From Adelphocoris suturalis (lineage: Eukaryota > Arthropoda > Insecta > Hemiptera > Miridae): a stretch of 64,000 bases of DNA. Shown piece after piece: positions 34,101-48,000 of this stretch. The notes below the pieces were generated by a model. It searched no databases. It was not told the origin of the DNA and was given only the letters and a program-made list of their open reading frames with translations. The DNA lies in assembly GCA_030762985.1 (NCBI GenBank), contig CM061049.1, positions 28,476,636 to 28,540,635 of the forward strand, given 5' to 3'. The number at the start of each line of letters is the position of its first letter. Position 1 is the first letter of the stretch. Both the position numbers and the translations under genes were made by a program.

Positions 34101-37100
34101 GATGACTCCAGAAGAGTTGAATTCCATATTCTGCCACGAAGTATTTGGATCGCTGAAAGGAGGACATCAATGTACTGTTTGTGGTCGGGTGTTCCCTTAC
34201 CGTTACCAGCTAATGGTCCACGCGCGGTACCACACACTACCCGTAGGTATTTTTCTTGGTTTGTTTAAGCCTGACTCTGCATCCAGCTACAGAGCTACCG
34301 CCTAATTTAATAAATATTGAATTAAATTCAGTAAGTATTGAAGTAGGCGGTAGTTCTGTGTGTATATTGAATTTAATTCAATATTTATTAAATTGCTCGG
34401 TGATTCTGTTGCTGGATGCAGAGTTAGGCTTCAACAGGTTCTATGCGAGAAGATTCAACTTCACTTGTTCTTGCAAGAATATCAAATCCAGAAATTATTG
34501 TAATTGAAAGTTTTTTATATTTCACTTATACAGGGCAGTAAGCCCGACAAGAAATGTTTAGTGGGTCGGCACGTCAAATTGAGTTATATAAAAATTACTA
34601 AACTGATAATATCAAATTTTAAACTCTAGCGCAACGGTCCTAAGGGTGTCCTCATTCTGTTTAGCGAGGAAAAGTATGTGAAAGTCATCCTAATTCTTGA
34701 TTTACGTTTAAACGGGAGTCATGTAACGTAAAAAAAAAAAAAAACAGTCTATTTTGGCTAAATCTCTTCAGTTTTTGGGACGTCCCTCTGAAACTAGGTA
34801 TTATAGGCTAGGATTCGTCAACAAGATATTATAGGACTAGAATTAGGGTCTACCGGAATTGGCCCAGGGGGATGTGAAACAACCCAAGTATGAGTACAAA
34901 TACTTTCATTTCCCATTCTAAGATCGGAACCAACTCAGTAATTTCGATCAACTCTTTCCTGATGCAAGCTCTCTAGCTTTCGCTTGCTAGTGACTGAATC
35001 ACTTGAAAGCGTGGAGAGCGAGGAACAGAAAAATTATTGTAAATAGAATGTAAATTTTTTGTTTTCGCATTTCTATTTCACTGTGGAGTTTGTTGCTAAC
35101 TGTATCTCCTCCGGTTAATGGGTTGAACCTTGACTTTTCTTTTTGTGTAATTTTCATTGCCGAGGGAACGTTGATGAAGAAAACATAATATAGTTCTCCT
35201 CATAAAATTGAACTTCAGCTCTTGATTAAGGAACTGTGCAATAAAGAACATAAATTTATTGGGGTTGAGATCTGAGATACAGTCAGAATTGAAAACCATT
35301 AGAAACGAGAACCTTGGCTTCTTGTATCTAAGTTCAGATATCTACTTCATTAACTGTGTAGGGAGAATTATGAGGATGATGAGCAAGGCTCAAGTCTTGA
35401 GCTTTCCAAAATCCATTCGTGCCAAAATACCCTCCTCATCAGTACAATACATGTACATCAATCAACTTCTGAGATATGATGTGTTTTCTAGTTTGACATT
35501 ACGTGGTTGAGTGAAAGTAATCCACTTGTATTTTAGTCTTGGTGTTGTGTTTGATGGTGGTAACAAAGTATTTGTCAAGAGAGCCATTCCTCAAATCCTG
35601 CCCCATCCCTCACTGCAGCCATTTGAATATAATTCTTCTGGAGTGACTGGGTTCACTCTGCTCACATGCTCCGTACCAAATTTTCCATGACTACTAAATT
35701 GATTGAGTCAGATTCTACCTGTTATATGAGCCCACTCAATGTTGCAGGAAGAAAATGGAGGTGCTATCGTGGAAGGAGACGTGGTTGCGGCAGCTGCAGC
35801 TGTTGCCAAAGAATGGAACGGTCACGCTCTTGTGGAAACATTGCCTCAGGCGGCCATTGCAGGAACAACGACTGCAGTCGTGGCTAATGCCCCCGCTCCT
35901 GCCCCGACACCTGCAGCTACTACGGCAAACGGTACGCAAAAGAATCATATTTGCACTCAGTGCGGACGAGGGTTTTCCCGCAAGGAGCATCTCGCCAATC
36001 ACATGAACAGACACACAGGTGTGTTTGAGTATCTATATCTATAGAGCATAACTGGTAATTGTTACGGTCATCCACATTCATAATTAACCCAATCACTAAT
36101 TGCTTTCCATCAAGATATACGATTCATTCTAACAAAGCGTAATTCATTGGAGTTAATTTTGTGGACTGTATTTATCAGTTTACTGATCAAAGGCGACGTG
36201 GTCCTTGGGAGTTGGTTTGGAATTATTTTTATTTTCCTTATAATTATTGTACTACCTATTAATTTCTGTTCATATAGTTACTCTATCAATCATGTCTATT
36301 TATGATTTAGCTTGTATGCTTTCCTAAAGTGTATCAGATGTTCCAAGATTGCCAGATTGATTTAGATTCTAATGTTGAAATACGTTCAGAAACACGCACG
36401 CATGCGCGCTGACACACACACACACACACACACACGTGTGTAGTTGGGAAGTGCTGATGAGTGAGTTCTCTAGATGGAAAAAATGTCGTTGAAGAGTTTG
36501 GTGGTAGGAACATTGTAGTATTAACCGTTGTGTTCAAACGGTTATATTCTATCTTGTTGTGTAAAAATATAGGCTTGCAAATATACCTGTAAAAATGTAG
36601 GCTTTGATGACATCACCATTCATACACTTTTTTAGGGGGTAGTGATTCTCAAATACAATCACGATTTATTATCGTTTTGTCCTGATAAAAATCAACACAT
36701 TTTCTGTGCAGGTCAAAATCCACACGAATGCCATCTGTGCCCGAAAAAGTTTTCACGTAAAGACCACTTAGACTCCCATCTCAGAGCGCACGAGGCGGAC
36801 TTCAAATGCCACGTTTGCATGAAAGTGTTCAGCCGCAAAGAACACCTCATCGCTCATGTTCAGTGGCACACAGGATCCTCTCCCCATAGGTGTCATCTCT
36901 GCCGCAAGACTTTCACTAGGCGGGAACATTTGGTGGCACATGTACGTCAACACACTGGTAAGTGATTGTTGGTTCTACTAATGGGTAGAACCAACATTTA
37001 TATATTATTAGATTCCCCCAGAACTTTGGTGGGAAACAAAAAAGTGATACAGGATAATATTACATTACCGTTGCTGATTGAGGCTGGATACGTCTCTGGT

Positions 37101-40100
37101 AGACTTTTTTCATTTTAATAAATATCCTACAAGTTAATTGAAATGATGTGCAGAGATTCTTCAGGTGTATATAATTAATCATGTATTTATATTCTCTATA
37201 GAATAATTTTGAATCCTAACGTTTATTGATCTTAGGATTTATTATTACTAGTTCCTACTTATGGTGTGATGGTTATATATGGTGCAAACAAATAATTAAT
37301 GATAATGCATTTTTTAATTCTGTGTTTTCGTCACAACGTTCTCAGAAGCCCTCCTTAAGAATTTTAAATAATTACACTTACTAAAAATTATTCTCATGCG
37401 ATGTACGAAGGGAAGAGGAGACTCAACTTATGAGCGTTGTTCTGTTTCTTCTGGCCTTTGAGCAGTGTCGGTGATAGGTTTTGGAAGAAGGCATCTGAAA
37501 TCAGGTTTTGCATGGTTTTACTCAAGTTATTGTGATTGTGCGGATTGGTTGAATACTTTCTTTTCCTTAACTCGACTCTGATTCTTCTTTTACATTGTTC
37601 CTTTATCTTCGGTCCATTCTTTTTGATGATACTGGCACTTAAGATATCCCACACTACGTCACGTAATCATCAAAGGATCAATACATAGAAAACGTTATTG
37701 TGGACTTCCTGCATTCATTCTTCCATTTATAACGTTTGCGTCTCCTTTCCTCTTTCTGCATTGATTTTTTTCTTTACGGGATAGTGGGTATGTAAACCAT
37801 GCCTAATTTAGGTTTTGTCCTCATCATATCCTCATCTGCAGCACATCGGTCCAAATTTCGTAATCCCTTGCTTTGATTTGATCATATAGCAGCCATGGCC
37901 AACGTATTTTACACCTCTACTCGCTTGCTTGCGATGTAGGCATCGTTCAAAGTAGTTTCTTCCCCACCATCCCTATACAAAGAACAGTACTTAAAATAAT
38001 ACTGTACTTCTCCCTTGGTAGTAATTCTGGTTTTCTTACCACACTCTCTCTTTTCGCAGGAGAGTCTCCCCATATTTGCCGATTCTGCGCTAAGTCCTTC
38101 ACCAGGCGGGAGCATGTCATCAACCATGAACGGGGGCATACGGGTGAGATGTTGTTCAAAATTCAATCTACCCGCATTCGACATACATTTTGTGGCTTGA
38201 TGATTTGGGAATTACATGTACATCCAGAAAATGGATCTTTGTTCTCTTTGATACTCCACACAGAAGAAACCTCCCTTGTGACTTGGAAAGTGTTTACATG
38301 TGATATCTAAAACTGCATGGCGTTTTTAATCCTGGCATTTAGTTAATCTAGCCTGGATTTTGTTGACGTTGGTTTCATGATTTTGCTATATTAACATAGA
38401 TTATAAAAAATGGGCTAAGAATTTCCACTCTACTATGTACTCGTACTTGTCTTTAAGTAACTCCCTGGTTGTTTCTTTTGTTTCAATGGTCTCATCTAAT
38501 CAATAGCATCATTAACTTCTGTGCTGAGATTGAGTACCTATTCACAGAAGTGTGAAGAGTCTTGCCATTGTGTTCTAGCTAAATTGTGTACTTCCTATGT
38601 AGTAGCAATAGTAGCAAAGGTACTACCAAGGTTAGTCGCAAAGGGCTTTACCCGGTTTTCTTACTGCACCACTGTGTTAGTAGTTGCAGCCAACTGAAAT
38701 GAACCACTAATTTCCGAGTGCTGTGCATTATTGTCTATTTTAGTTTGCCGAGGAGTAGACCCACCGTCTTGCTGCTACTTAATAGTTGTACCTGATTGTT
38801 TCTCTTGGTCATTCATTGGGCCTACAAGGGCTGGATCTTGTCACAAATGACCAATGTTGGTCTCCATGAATAGGGGCTTGCCCCCCCCCCCAACAAATAC
38901 ACACAAAAGGTTGGATCCATTCAAATTAGTTAGTCGATTAATGAAGTTGAGAATTCTTTCTGACATAAATCCTTAGTAGGCAATGCCTACTAAGGCCTAG
39001 GGAGGCCTAGGCCCTAGGGGTGGGGTCCTTGGTAGGCGGGATTTGAAAAAATCATACCGCTAGGATCTCTCTGTGCTAACATTTTATATTAAAGTATTAG
39101 TTTAAAAGACTACACATTTAAGTTAGCAGCAAAGTTCTAGCATTACATTAGTAGATGTTTGTCTTATTTTCACGTTTGGGTCAGGAATGCTTAACACTCC
39201 AGCTGCTAGTGACAGAAGATAGTGAAAAGCTGCCCTTGAAACTCTGAGTACTCATTTTCTTCCGTTTTTAGTTCAGGAAGTAAGATTGTAACGATGTTTT
39301 TATGTCTGTAGGTGAATCTCCTCATGTTTGCCGGTTTTGCGCCAAATCGTTCACCCGACGAGAGCACGTCATTAACCACGAGCGGGGGCACACTGGCGAG
39401 ACGCCGTTCAAATGTAATCTCTGTCCGAAAGCTTTTGCCCGGCGTGATCACCTGGTCAACCATACTCGTCAACATACAGGTGAGACCCCGTGGAGGTGCG
39501 TGGAGTGTGGGAAGGCCTTCACAAGGAAGGAACACCTCACCAATCACGTCCGGACTCACACAGGTACGCACCACCATGTGGCGCTCGTAACATAGCCCCC
39601 CCCCATGTTCAAACTTGGCGTTTCAAACCTCATGTTGTTGGAGAAACATGAATCTAGAACTTGGAAACAATTTCATTCAAATATACAAAGTCTTAACCAA
39701 AATATCCTTCTATCCTTGATCGGGTAACCCCCCCTATTGTTACTTGAGGAGAAACTCAATCATGGTGGCATTGGGAGGATCAATCATGGAGCAGCTCATT
39801 ATTAGGTTGTATATTTATTGTATCTATACTAGTGTATCCACCCTAAATTGGGTATACGAGCTTGAAAAATCTCTCTTAAGAACGTAAAAAATTTTCCATT
39901 TCAATTCAAAAATAAGTATTCACCGTTGAGCTTTGACTGTTTTCATGCACTTAATTCCAAGAGCTGTTATCGAACTAATATGCTGAACTTTTTATTTTTG
40001 ACAGCGTTGGTTTCCTCCTCATATATCGACTTTGCTGCCACTTCAATAAATATTCGAACTCTATGATTTATAGAAAATTAAACTCCAATGAACATTTTAG

Positions 40101-43100
40101 ATCGGTGTAAGTCGTGCATTCCTTCTGGTGAGGGTCTTCCCTGGTTGCTCACGATCTGCAAAACAATTTCTATTATTTATTGAATTTATTGTTATAGAAT
40201 GTATATTACCCACTGATTGCCACACTTCGTTCTGATCAATTCTTTATTTATCAATCTTATTCTAACCATCCGAAATTAAATGGCATACTAGCACATTTCT
40301 TTTCTCAAGAATGTTCCATTTTTATTGCTGCTGCTTTTTATACTTGGTTCATTCCAGTTTTAGAATGGGTACTTTCTAATTTTCCTCCAAAATGTCCTAA
40401 TGACTCTTGGTGAGAGTGAAGTGTGACTTATATTTCTTATTTGTTAGTTATTTTTTGTACTATTTACTGACAGGTAGTGTTGCTTCAAAAATTTTTATCG
40501 AAATGAAACTTAGTTGTAGTAGACAGTTCCCTAAGATTGTTGAAAACACACCAGTCGTGTTCTATTTGATATTTTATCACTAACTATAGTATGAAGTTCT
40601 TATTTGGATACTTTTTGGCAAGAATTTTATACACATTATGCAGTGTGTCTATTACCAGGGTGGTATAATAAAACCTCCGCTCTCCATTTGTCCTGGAAAA
40701 TATGATTATTGTGATTTCCTTTAATTGAATTACGTCTCGTCTCGTCTTGTAAAATATTTTTACAATTATAATACCTTGCCAATTTTATTTATTTATTTTT
40801 TAAAATTTTATTGAAAAGTAACTCAATGGAGAAGCTAAATTCCATGTTTTGAGGGGTGTTGAAATTTTTCGATCAGGGGAAACGCCATGGAGTTGCCTCG
40901 AGTGCGGGAAGGCGTTCAGGAGGAAGGAACATCTCACCATACACACTCGGACCCACACAGGTACTGGGGGCTATTTTTTTCCATGGTGTTTCGCATGAGA
41001 CGAATCCATTGAGTTCAAATTAAGGTTTGCTGGTTCATTCAGTTTTAATTTTTTCATTTTTTATTCTTAGGTGGTTACATTTGCGGTTCAGCCAATTTTA
41101 TATAACTTGTTACGTTGAAAAGGTCTGTCTCTTCTTAAAAAACCTGAATGGTTGTTTTAATTCTGATAGCTCGAAAAATTCTTCAAAGATCGTATACTCA
41201 CACAAGGAATAATCATCAACCCGGTGAATTTCTTCTTTTTTTTCCTTTCTTGGATCAGATAGAGTTTTGTTCAAATATCTCAAAAACTATGGAAAATGGA
41301 GAGAATATGTATAACATTAACACATTAGAACTGCATATTAATCCTATCCCCTTCTAATCTTTTTTCACGTCCATGTTCATTCTAGATGGATTATGTTTGA
41401 TAGATATGTTTTGTTGCTTTTAATGTTTCACATCACTGTTCGTTGCAAGCTTATCCTTATAGTTTCTCATCTCATTTGTTCTCAGTTACTCCAATATTTT
41501 CGTTCTATTTTCCATTTTCCATTCTCTGATCATGAGTATTATGCAAATTCATTATAAGAAAATAGTCTCACACTGAGCAAATCTATAGGTAGGTACATAA
41601 AACAATCACATATCTAGTGTTTTCCCCAGTATCAATGTTGTTGATACTTTTGTTTCTATGATACCTAGGGGTTTGAATATTTTTATGATAAGACGAGTAA
41701 CTGAATGAAGGAGCCATGATAAGAGGGGTGTTGACATTTTTCAATCAGGGGAAACACCATGGAGTTGCAACGAGTGCGGAAAGGCTTTCAGAAGAAAGGA
41801 ACATCTCACCATTCACACTCGGATACACACAGGTACGAATCACTTTCAAATTTTATCAACTTTTGTTCTAATTTAATTAGAAATGCTTTCACTTCTTATA
41901 CTTGCTCACTGCCAAATGTGAGAGTGGTTAGTGTTCATGCTGAAAATATCAAGTTGGCCGTTCACTAGCATTTCGCAGATTAAAATTCCCAGAGTTAAGT
42001 TGATTAGTCCCTAGATGGTCCCCTTATTGGTTCTATCACCGGCAGACGAATATGTGTGTGAAACACCTATTTCTCACGCTCTAAAAGCCCTAACTCGCTT
42101 GAAATTGAAGAGTAGTTGAAGGTTGGTCTTGACGTGATTACATTCAAGAATTTCATCAACAAAGCGTCAGATTTTATCTTTGCCAGCGTCAGAGGCAAAA
42201 CTCTGAAACTTTTGGCCAATAGTGGATTAATCAGGGGTTTTTTGGGTTAGCTTCAAGGGAGTTTATATGCGTGCATGAAAACGAATATCGTGTAACACCT
42301 ACTTTTTTTTCGGTGCAATTGCTCAAACTCGCTCAATATTAGGAGACAGTTAGGATGGTCTTAAGTGGATTCCCTACGATTTTTTTATCAATGTAATCGG
42401 TAATGGTCACAGCGCATGCAGAAACATGTACTCGTTGAAGTGCAAAACGCTGAAACTATTTTGATAATCTTGACAGTCCGTGTTAGGGCTCCTATGAATT
42501 TCATCGTCTAGGATCCTCGAGCGAGTGTAAGCATGTGCAACCATAAACCACACGAAACAGCTGAAATTTTTTACCATTTAATGGTTGATTGGTTGCTTTG
42601 CTGTAGGATCTGCAGTTGAAATCATTTTGCGCGGTAAACGCCAAAGAAATATTTGACTAGTTATTATGTTATGATATGTTCTGGTACTAACTGGTTAGTC
42701 GCTTATTGTCAAACTGTTAATACTTGAGGGCAAAGGTAATGCAGTGGTTAATGTATTTTAATTTAAATTTGTTACATTTCCCACCCGATTTGGCCTACCT
42801 ACATTTTTTCTAGTCTTTAATGCAGACTGGTATTCATGAGATGCATTTACTCTTAGTTACGTGTCTATGAGCCTAAATGTCCAGTACCAGCTATGGCGCA
42901 GGAGGTATTTTATTTGAACTTACTAATTTTGTATTCCCTGTTAATCATTAAGTTTGAATAATGCGCTATAAGTTCTGTAAGGTTACTGAAGTTCCAAGCG
43001 AATGGCTTAAACATTTATCAAGATAAATCTTTCATTTGAATAAATTCCATCTGATACCTGGAATATATCTGGCAAGTAAAACATGCGGAGTGTTAGTAAA

Positions 43101-46100
43101 ATATTTGGTTGCTCCAGTTGATACTAATAACGCTCTCATTATGTGATATCAGGGGAGACCCCATGGAGCTGTTCAGAATGTGGAAAAGCATTCAGAAGAA
43201 AAGAAAATCTCACAATACATGCCCGAATTCACACAGGTAATTTTATTAATGGTTTAATAATAATATGGTAATATAACTTATTGCTTGTTTGTGTGTTGAT
43301 TCTCTAGTAACTGTTGAATGTCTTTGAAATTTTACTGGCTGTGTTAAATAACAAATGATGGAGATCTGCTCTTGTTGAGGACATTTTGCTTTTTTATTTT
43401 TTAGCTAACTGTTTGACCAGAATTTTTGTCATTCTTATGTTCAAATTTAGTAGTAAAGTATTCTTATTTGAGAATAGAAGGAACAAGCAATTACTATTTC
43501 ACATAGATACTTTTAACCTCAAAATATGAACTTTGTTTTTCTATGTTGGGTCCATGGATTAGAATTTTGACCAGCATCGCAGGTTTAGCATATTGTTGTA
43601 AACAGTGTGTTAATGATAAATTTTAACAACAAATTAGTGCTCATAATTAGAGGAAATTTTCAAAAAATTCGCTCATGTCGTGGAATTTTTGATTTTTAAT
43701 ACTTAGCGTATTCGCTTTCAAGGTCTCGTCAAACTCGCAGTACAACTTTGTACTCGAGGAGGTTAGAATGCTGGTAGTGAAGGTAGCAGTTTGTTAATTT
43801 CCTGAATCTAACCTGTTTGATGAGTTTGTAACGTGTGAGGAATTGTGTTTTTACTTTCCTTACTTAACCCGAAGGGTGAAGGGAAGGTCTTGCAATCTCC
43901 CTGAAAATCAATTTCCGAAACTCATGCTTGGATGGGTATTTTGTTCAACCTGAATCCATATCTATACGTTTTATGAAAATGTATGTACGTGTGTATGCGT
44001 GTGTGTGTGTGTGTGTTACTCGTGTACACGATGTACACCTTTCGGTAGGACATAAAAAAGTCCAATTTCGGGGTTTGGTTTCTATACACAAGAGCCTACT
44101 GTAGAAAAATTAGCTCAAAATGATAATTTTGACACTCACCCATTCTCAGCCCCTACGCAAAAACCGGTACGTAAAAAAACGTCCTCCTTGGCTAGCGTCT
44201 TTCTGGAAGTACGGCCAGTACAGCTAGGATAATCCTAAAGTATTTCCAGAAAGAGGTTCACACTGAATAGGTTTGTAACGGGCTAAAAATATTTGATACC
44301 TCGACAGGAGTTCGAACTCGCGTCGTCACAACTACGATAAATTATTATTAATTTCCCGGAGTTGCAATGCTCTAACGACCAGAGCTAAGAGGCCAGGGTA
44401 ACCAAACCTCTTCGACTGTGAGAGTTATTTTCCTGGAGCGTAACAGGTTGTACGTGACTTTCGAGATGTCCGTACTTGATCAGCTGATGCTTCGATGTTC
44501 CAGTAATAGGTATCTAGTTTAAAATTGTGTTTGTTGGTTGAAGGGGATTGCGAGTTTTTAGTTACAAATTCACGTTTGATTTCGGATTCCAAAACGAGCT
44601 GGTGCTAACGGGACACATAATTTAACTCCGCCAGCACGCACATACATATAGCATGGCTAGCGGCACCTATCTTCTTACAGGAAAACAGCTTTGAAATCAG
44701 AGCAATTGCCTTCCATATTATTTATACTCAAAGGTGGAACCCGTTTGAAAACATGGGTGTGATCTTAGCGCTTAGAGGGGAGTATTTCGAAATCCAGCAA
44801 CGAGTTTGGAAATTCAAAACTCATTTATGTTGCTTGGGTCGCACCCCCCCCCCCCCCCCCCCCCCCCCCTGGTTGTGCAGTACTAAAATCCTGAGATATA
44901 GTTTTAATATCCTGCAACACTGTTCAAAGTTGTATTGCTGCCCTGACGAAGCCTTGAAGGCGATAGTAAGAAGTTTAGTTGGTAAATTTGCATTATTCCA
45001 GGACCACCTCACTTGAGTATGGTTTGTCTTGACTTTAATATTATTCTAAATTCGGACAAAATTATAATTTTTGAATAAATTGTTTTGAATAGTCAATTTT
45101 TTCACATGTGAGTTAACCAGGTTATGTACCTGATTATAACAAGAGGGAATCAGGTAAAGGAAAAGGAGAAAAAAACAATGATTTTTATTTTATTTAATTT
45201 ATTTATTTATTTTTGTAATTGTTCTCCATCAATTTATGCTCTTTTGGGCTGTAAAAGGCATTGAAGAGGATGATGAATGTTTCAATCTAGGTCATTCTTC
45301 AGTTTTCACCTTAGTCATTCAAAGTAGGTACCAGTTGCGCATTTTTGCGCTTCTGTGCGTTAATAAACATTTTCAATTAGGGGAGACGCCATGGAGTTGC
45401 ACCGAGTGTGGAAAGGCGTTCAGGAGAAAAGAAACCCTCATCATTCATACTCGGATTCACACAGGTACTTCCTACATTCTTAGAAAATTAAATTCGAGTT
45501 GTGGATGTTGTGTTGTGATTATATTGAAAGCCATTTGTCATGGAATTTTCACCTTAGTGAAAATACCTGGGTTTAGTTTGTAATGTTCTCCAATTACCTA
45601 ATAAAAATGCTCTGATCAACCCATTTTATGTCATTGTTGAGTAAAGCGTGAATGGTCTGAATGAGTTTTGCAGTTCCTCATGAATGTGGGTTACTGCAAA
45701 ATGTTGAAGGGTTCTTCCCGTGTTTCTGAAAACAATCCTTTACGTACAGAATTTCCTAAGAATTGACCTGTAACTTGAGAAATTGACGATATAACCGAGT
45801 TGATTCCTCACAATCTATAATTTCTTACATCGATTTCCTATAATTTTTCCACGTCAGTTATCTACATAGTTAAAGATGTTATAAATTGAGGTTTTTAGGC
45901 CCCTACCTTCTTTATCAATTTCAGTATTGAAACATCCCGTATCAATAAACTCTCAAATCTAGTTTAATGTAATCGCACGCACGCCATGTTCAATCGTAAA
46001 ATGTCTCCAATTTTGACCAGTTATTCAGAAAAAAATCATAGTTTTTCAATTAGTAGGAACATGCTTTCTTCCCGCTAATTCGTAAATGTAAATATAAATT

Positions 46101-47966
46101 TAAAACTATGACATAAATGTTTTACTAATCGAAATTAGAACAGAGTACCTAGGTAGGTAATTTTCTGTTATGGTGCGCGTCTACAATTGCTATAACCCAA
46201 GATTAACTTTTCAACCAAGTGACAACAAAACAAGCGGCATTGTTTACTATATCCATTTATAACATAAATAAATATAAAACTACGACATGAATAGAAGAAC
46301 AAGTAAAGAAAGAAATGCGTGATAAATTGAGAGCTTTCCAACGAGTGGAGAACGAAAACGCAAACGAAAGAATAAAGAAGTTTCATTTCCCCAGCAACGG
46401 CTTGGTTGTACGTGAAAATCAAAAGAAAATGGTTTCAGAAAGAAACTCGTAAACGAGTTCCACTATCTGCTTTATAAGCAGATACCATGTTACATGGATA
46501 TGTCTTTGATTGAGAATTTAGTTTCCGCCAAACGAAAATTGTTTATAGTCCAATCAACCTAGTTTACGAATGTAGCCAGGTATGTAAGGAGGGGGAAATT
46601 GATAGCTTGAGGTGTGAACATTTATCACATAAATCAAGCGCTTTCTAACGAGTGGCGAACGATTTCTGTGGGATGAAAACTGCGGAAGTTCCATTCCCCT
46701 ATCAACGGCTGGGTTGTACGTGAACATCATTAGAAATTGTGACATCAACTTTTGCGTGACGAAAATTTTTGGTTGACCCCCCTAGCAATGACATATCCAT
46801 GTCAAAATCGATGTTGGTTTTTACCGCGAATGTTGTTTACAGTTCTTTTAAATCAGCTTCGTCCATATTTACAGCGGTTTTGGCAGTATAATTTACGCAT
46901 AAATTGAGGGCTTTTCAACGAGTGGCGAACGATTTTCATGGGATGAAAACTAACGGCAATACATTTCCCTAGAAACGGGTCAGTTGTAAGTGAAAATCAT
47001 TACAAAATTCCGCGCTGCTTTCGTTCCACGGTTTCGTCACGTTTTTGCCCAGTTAGGTGATGGCTAGAGCATGATCCATGCTAAAAAGTAACAGTGCAAA
47101 AACAAAATTCACTGTCACTCTAATAGGAATAGGAATTTTCCCAATATTTCGACTATCGTGTTTTAGTACATTTGTGGAGATTCTACTCCTCAAAAGTTCC
47201 AGTCATGCAGCATGATCTTATGAGCGAATTTTCGTAAATGTATTATCGTATTGTATAATGTTAGATTGTTTTGAAATTTGGGCTTTTAGCGTGCATAGAT
47301 ATTGTTACCTATTAATTTTATGGCAAAAAACGTATTCTAAATAAATATCTGCTATTCAAAAAGAGATTTCGGATTTTTAGCTTTTAGCAGTTTTTATCGA
47401 TTTTTTAAAGCAAATTTTAATGAAATTTAAGTAGGTACATTTTCAGCATTTTTTGAGTGTTCGATTTTACAGTTAATAAACTTTGGTTGAGCAATATTCT
47501 GCCCCCCCCCCCCCCCCCCCCCAAATTGATTTTTAGCCGTTTTTTAGCCATCTTTTGTGATTTCTTAAGCTCCTTTTTTGAAATTTGACTAATTTAATGC
47601 GCTCAAAAAGTGCTGGCCAACGAACTCATCCTTTCATTTGGAAAGCTTGATTTTTTGGCGCAAGAACGGAATTGTCATCTCAATCCTAAGGAGAGTGATC
47701 GACTATTGTTTAGGACAATTGAAGTATGTTGGGACGTATGTCTTATTGTTTAGTTATAATTGTAAGAGAACCTTCACTTTGCAGTTCATTCTTAACCTAG
47801 TAGTTTTCATATATGATAACCTTTTATTGATCAGGGGAGACCTTAATGAAATTTAAGTAGGTACATTTTTCATGGGAGACCTGATGAAATTTAAGTAGGT
47901 ACATTTTTCAGCATAATTTTTTGAGTGTTCGATTTTACAGTTAATAAACTTTGGTTGTGCAATATT

Positions 47967-48000
<34 letters not shown>

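Noticed and set aside
39206..39577. Minus-strand frame over the three-finger exon
   Set aside because: It is an antisense shadow of the C2H2 coding sequence.
44753..45016. Open frames with polyproline or polyglycine
   Set aside because: They are produced by the poly-C run near 44,845, with no other protein-like content.
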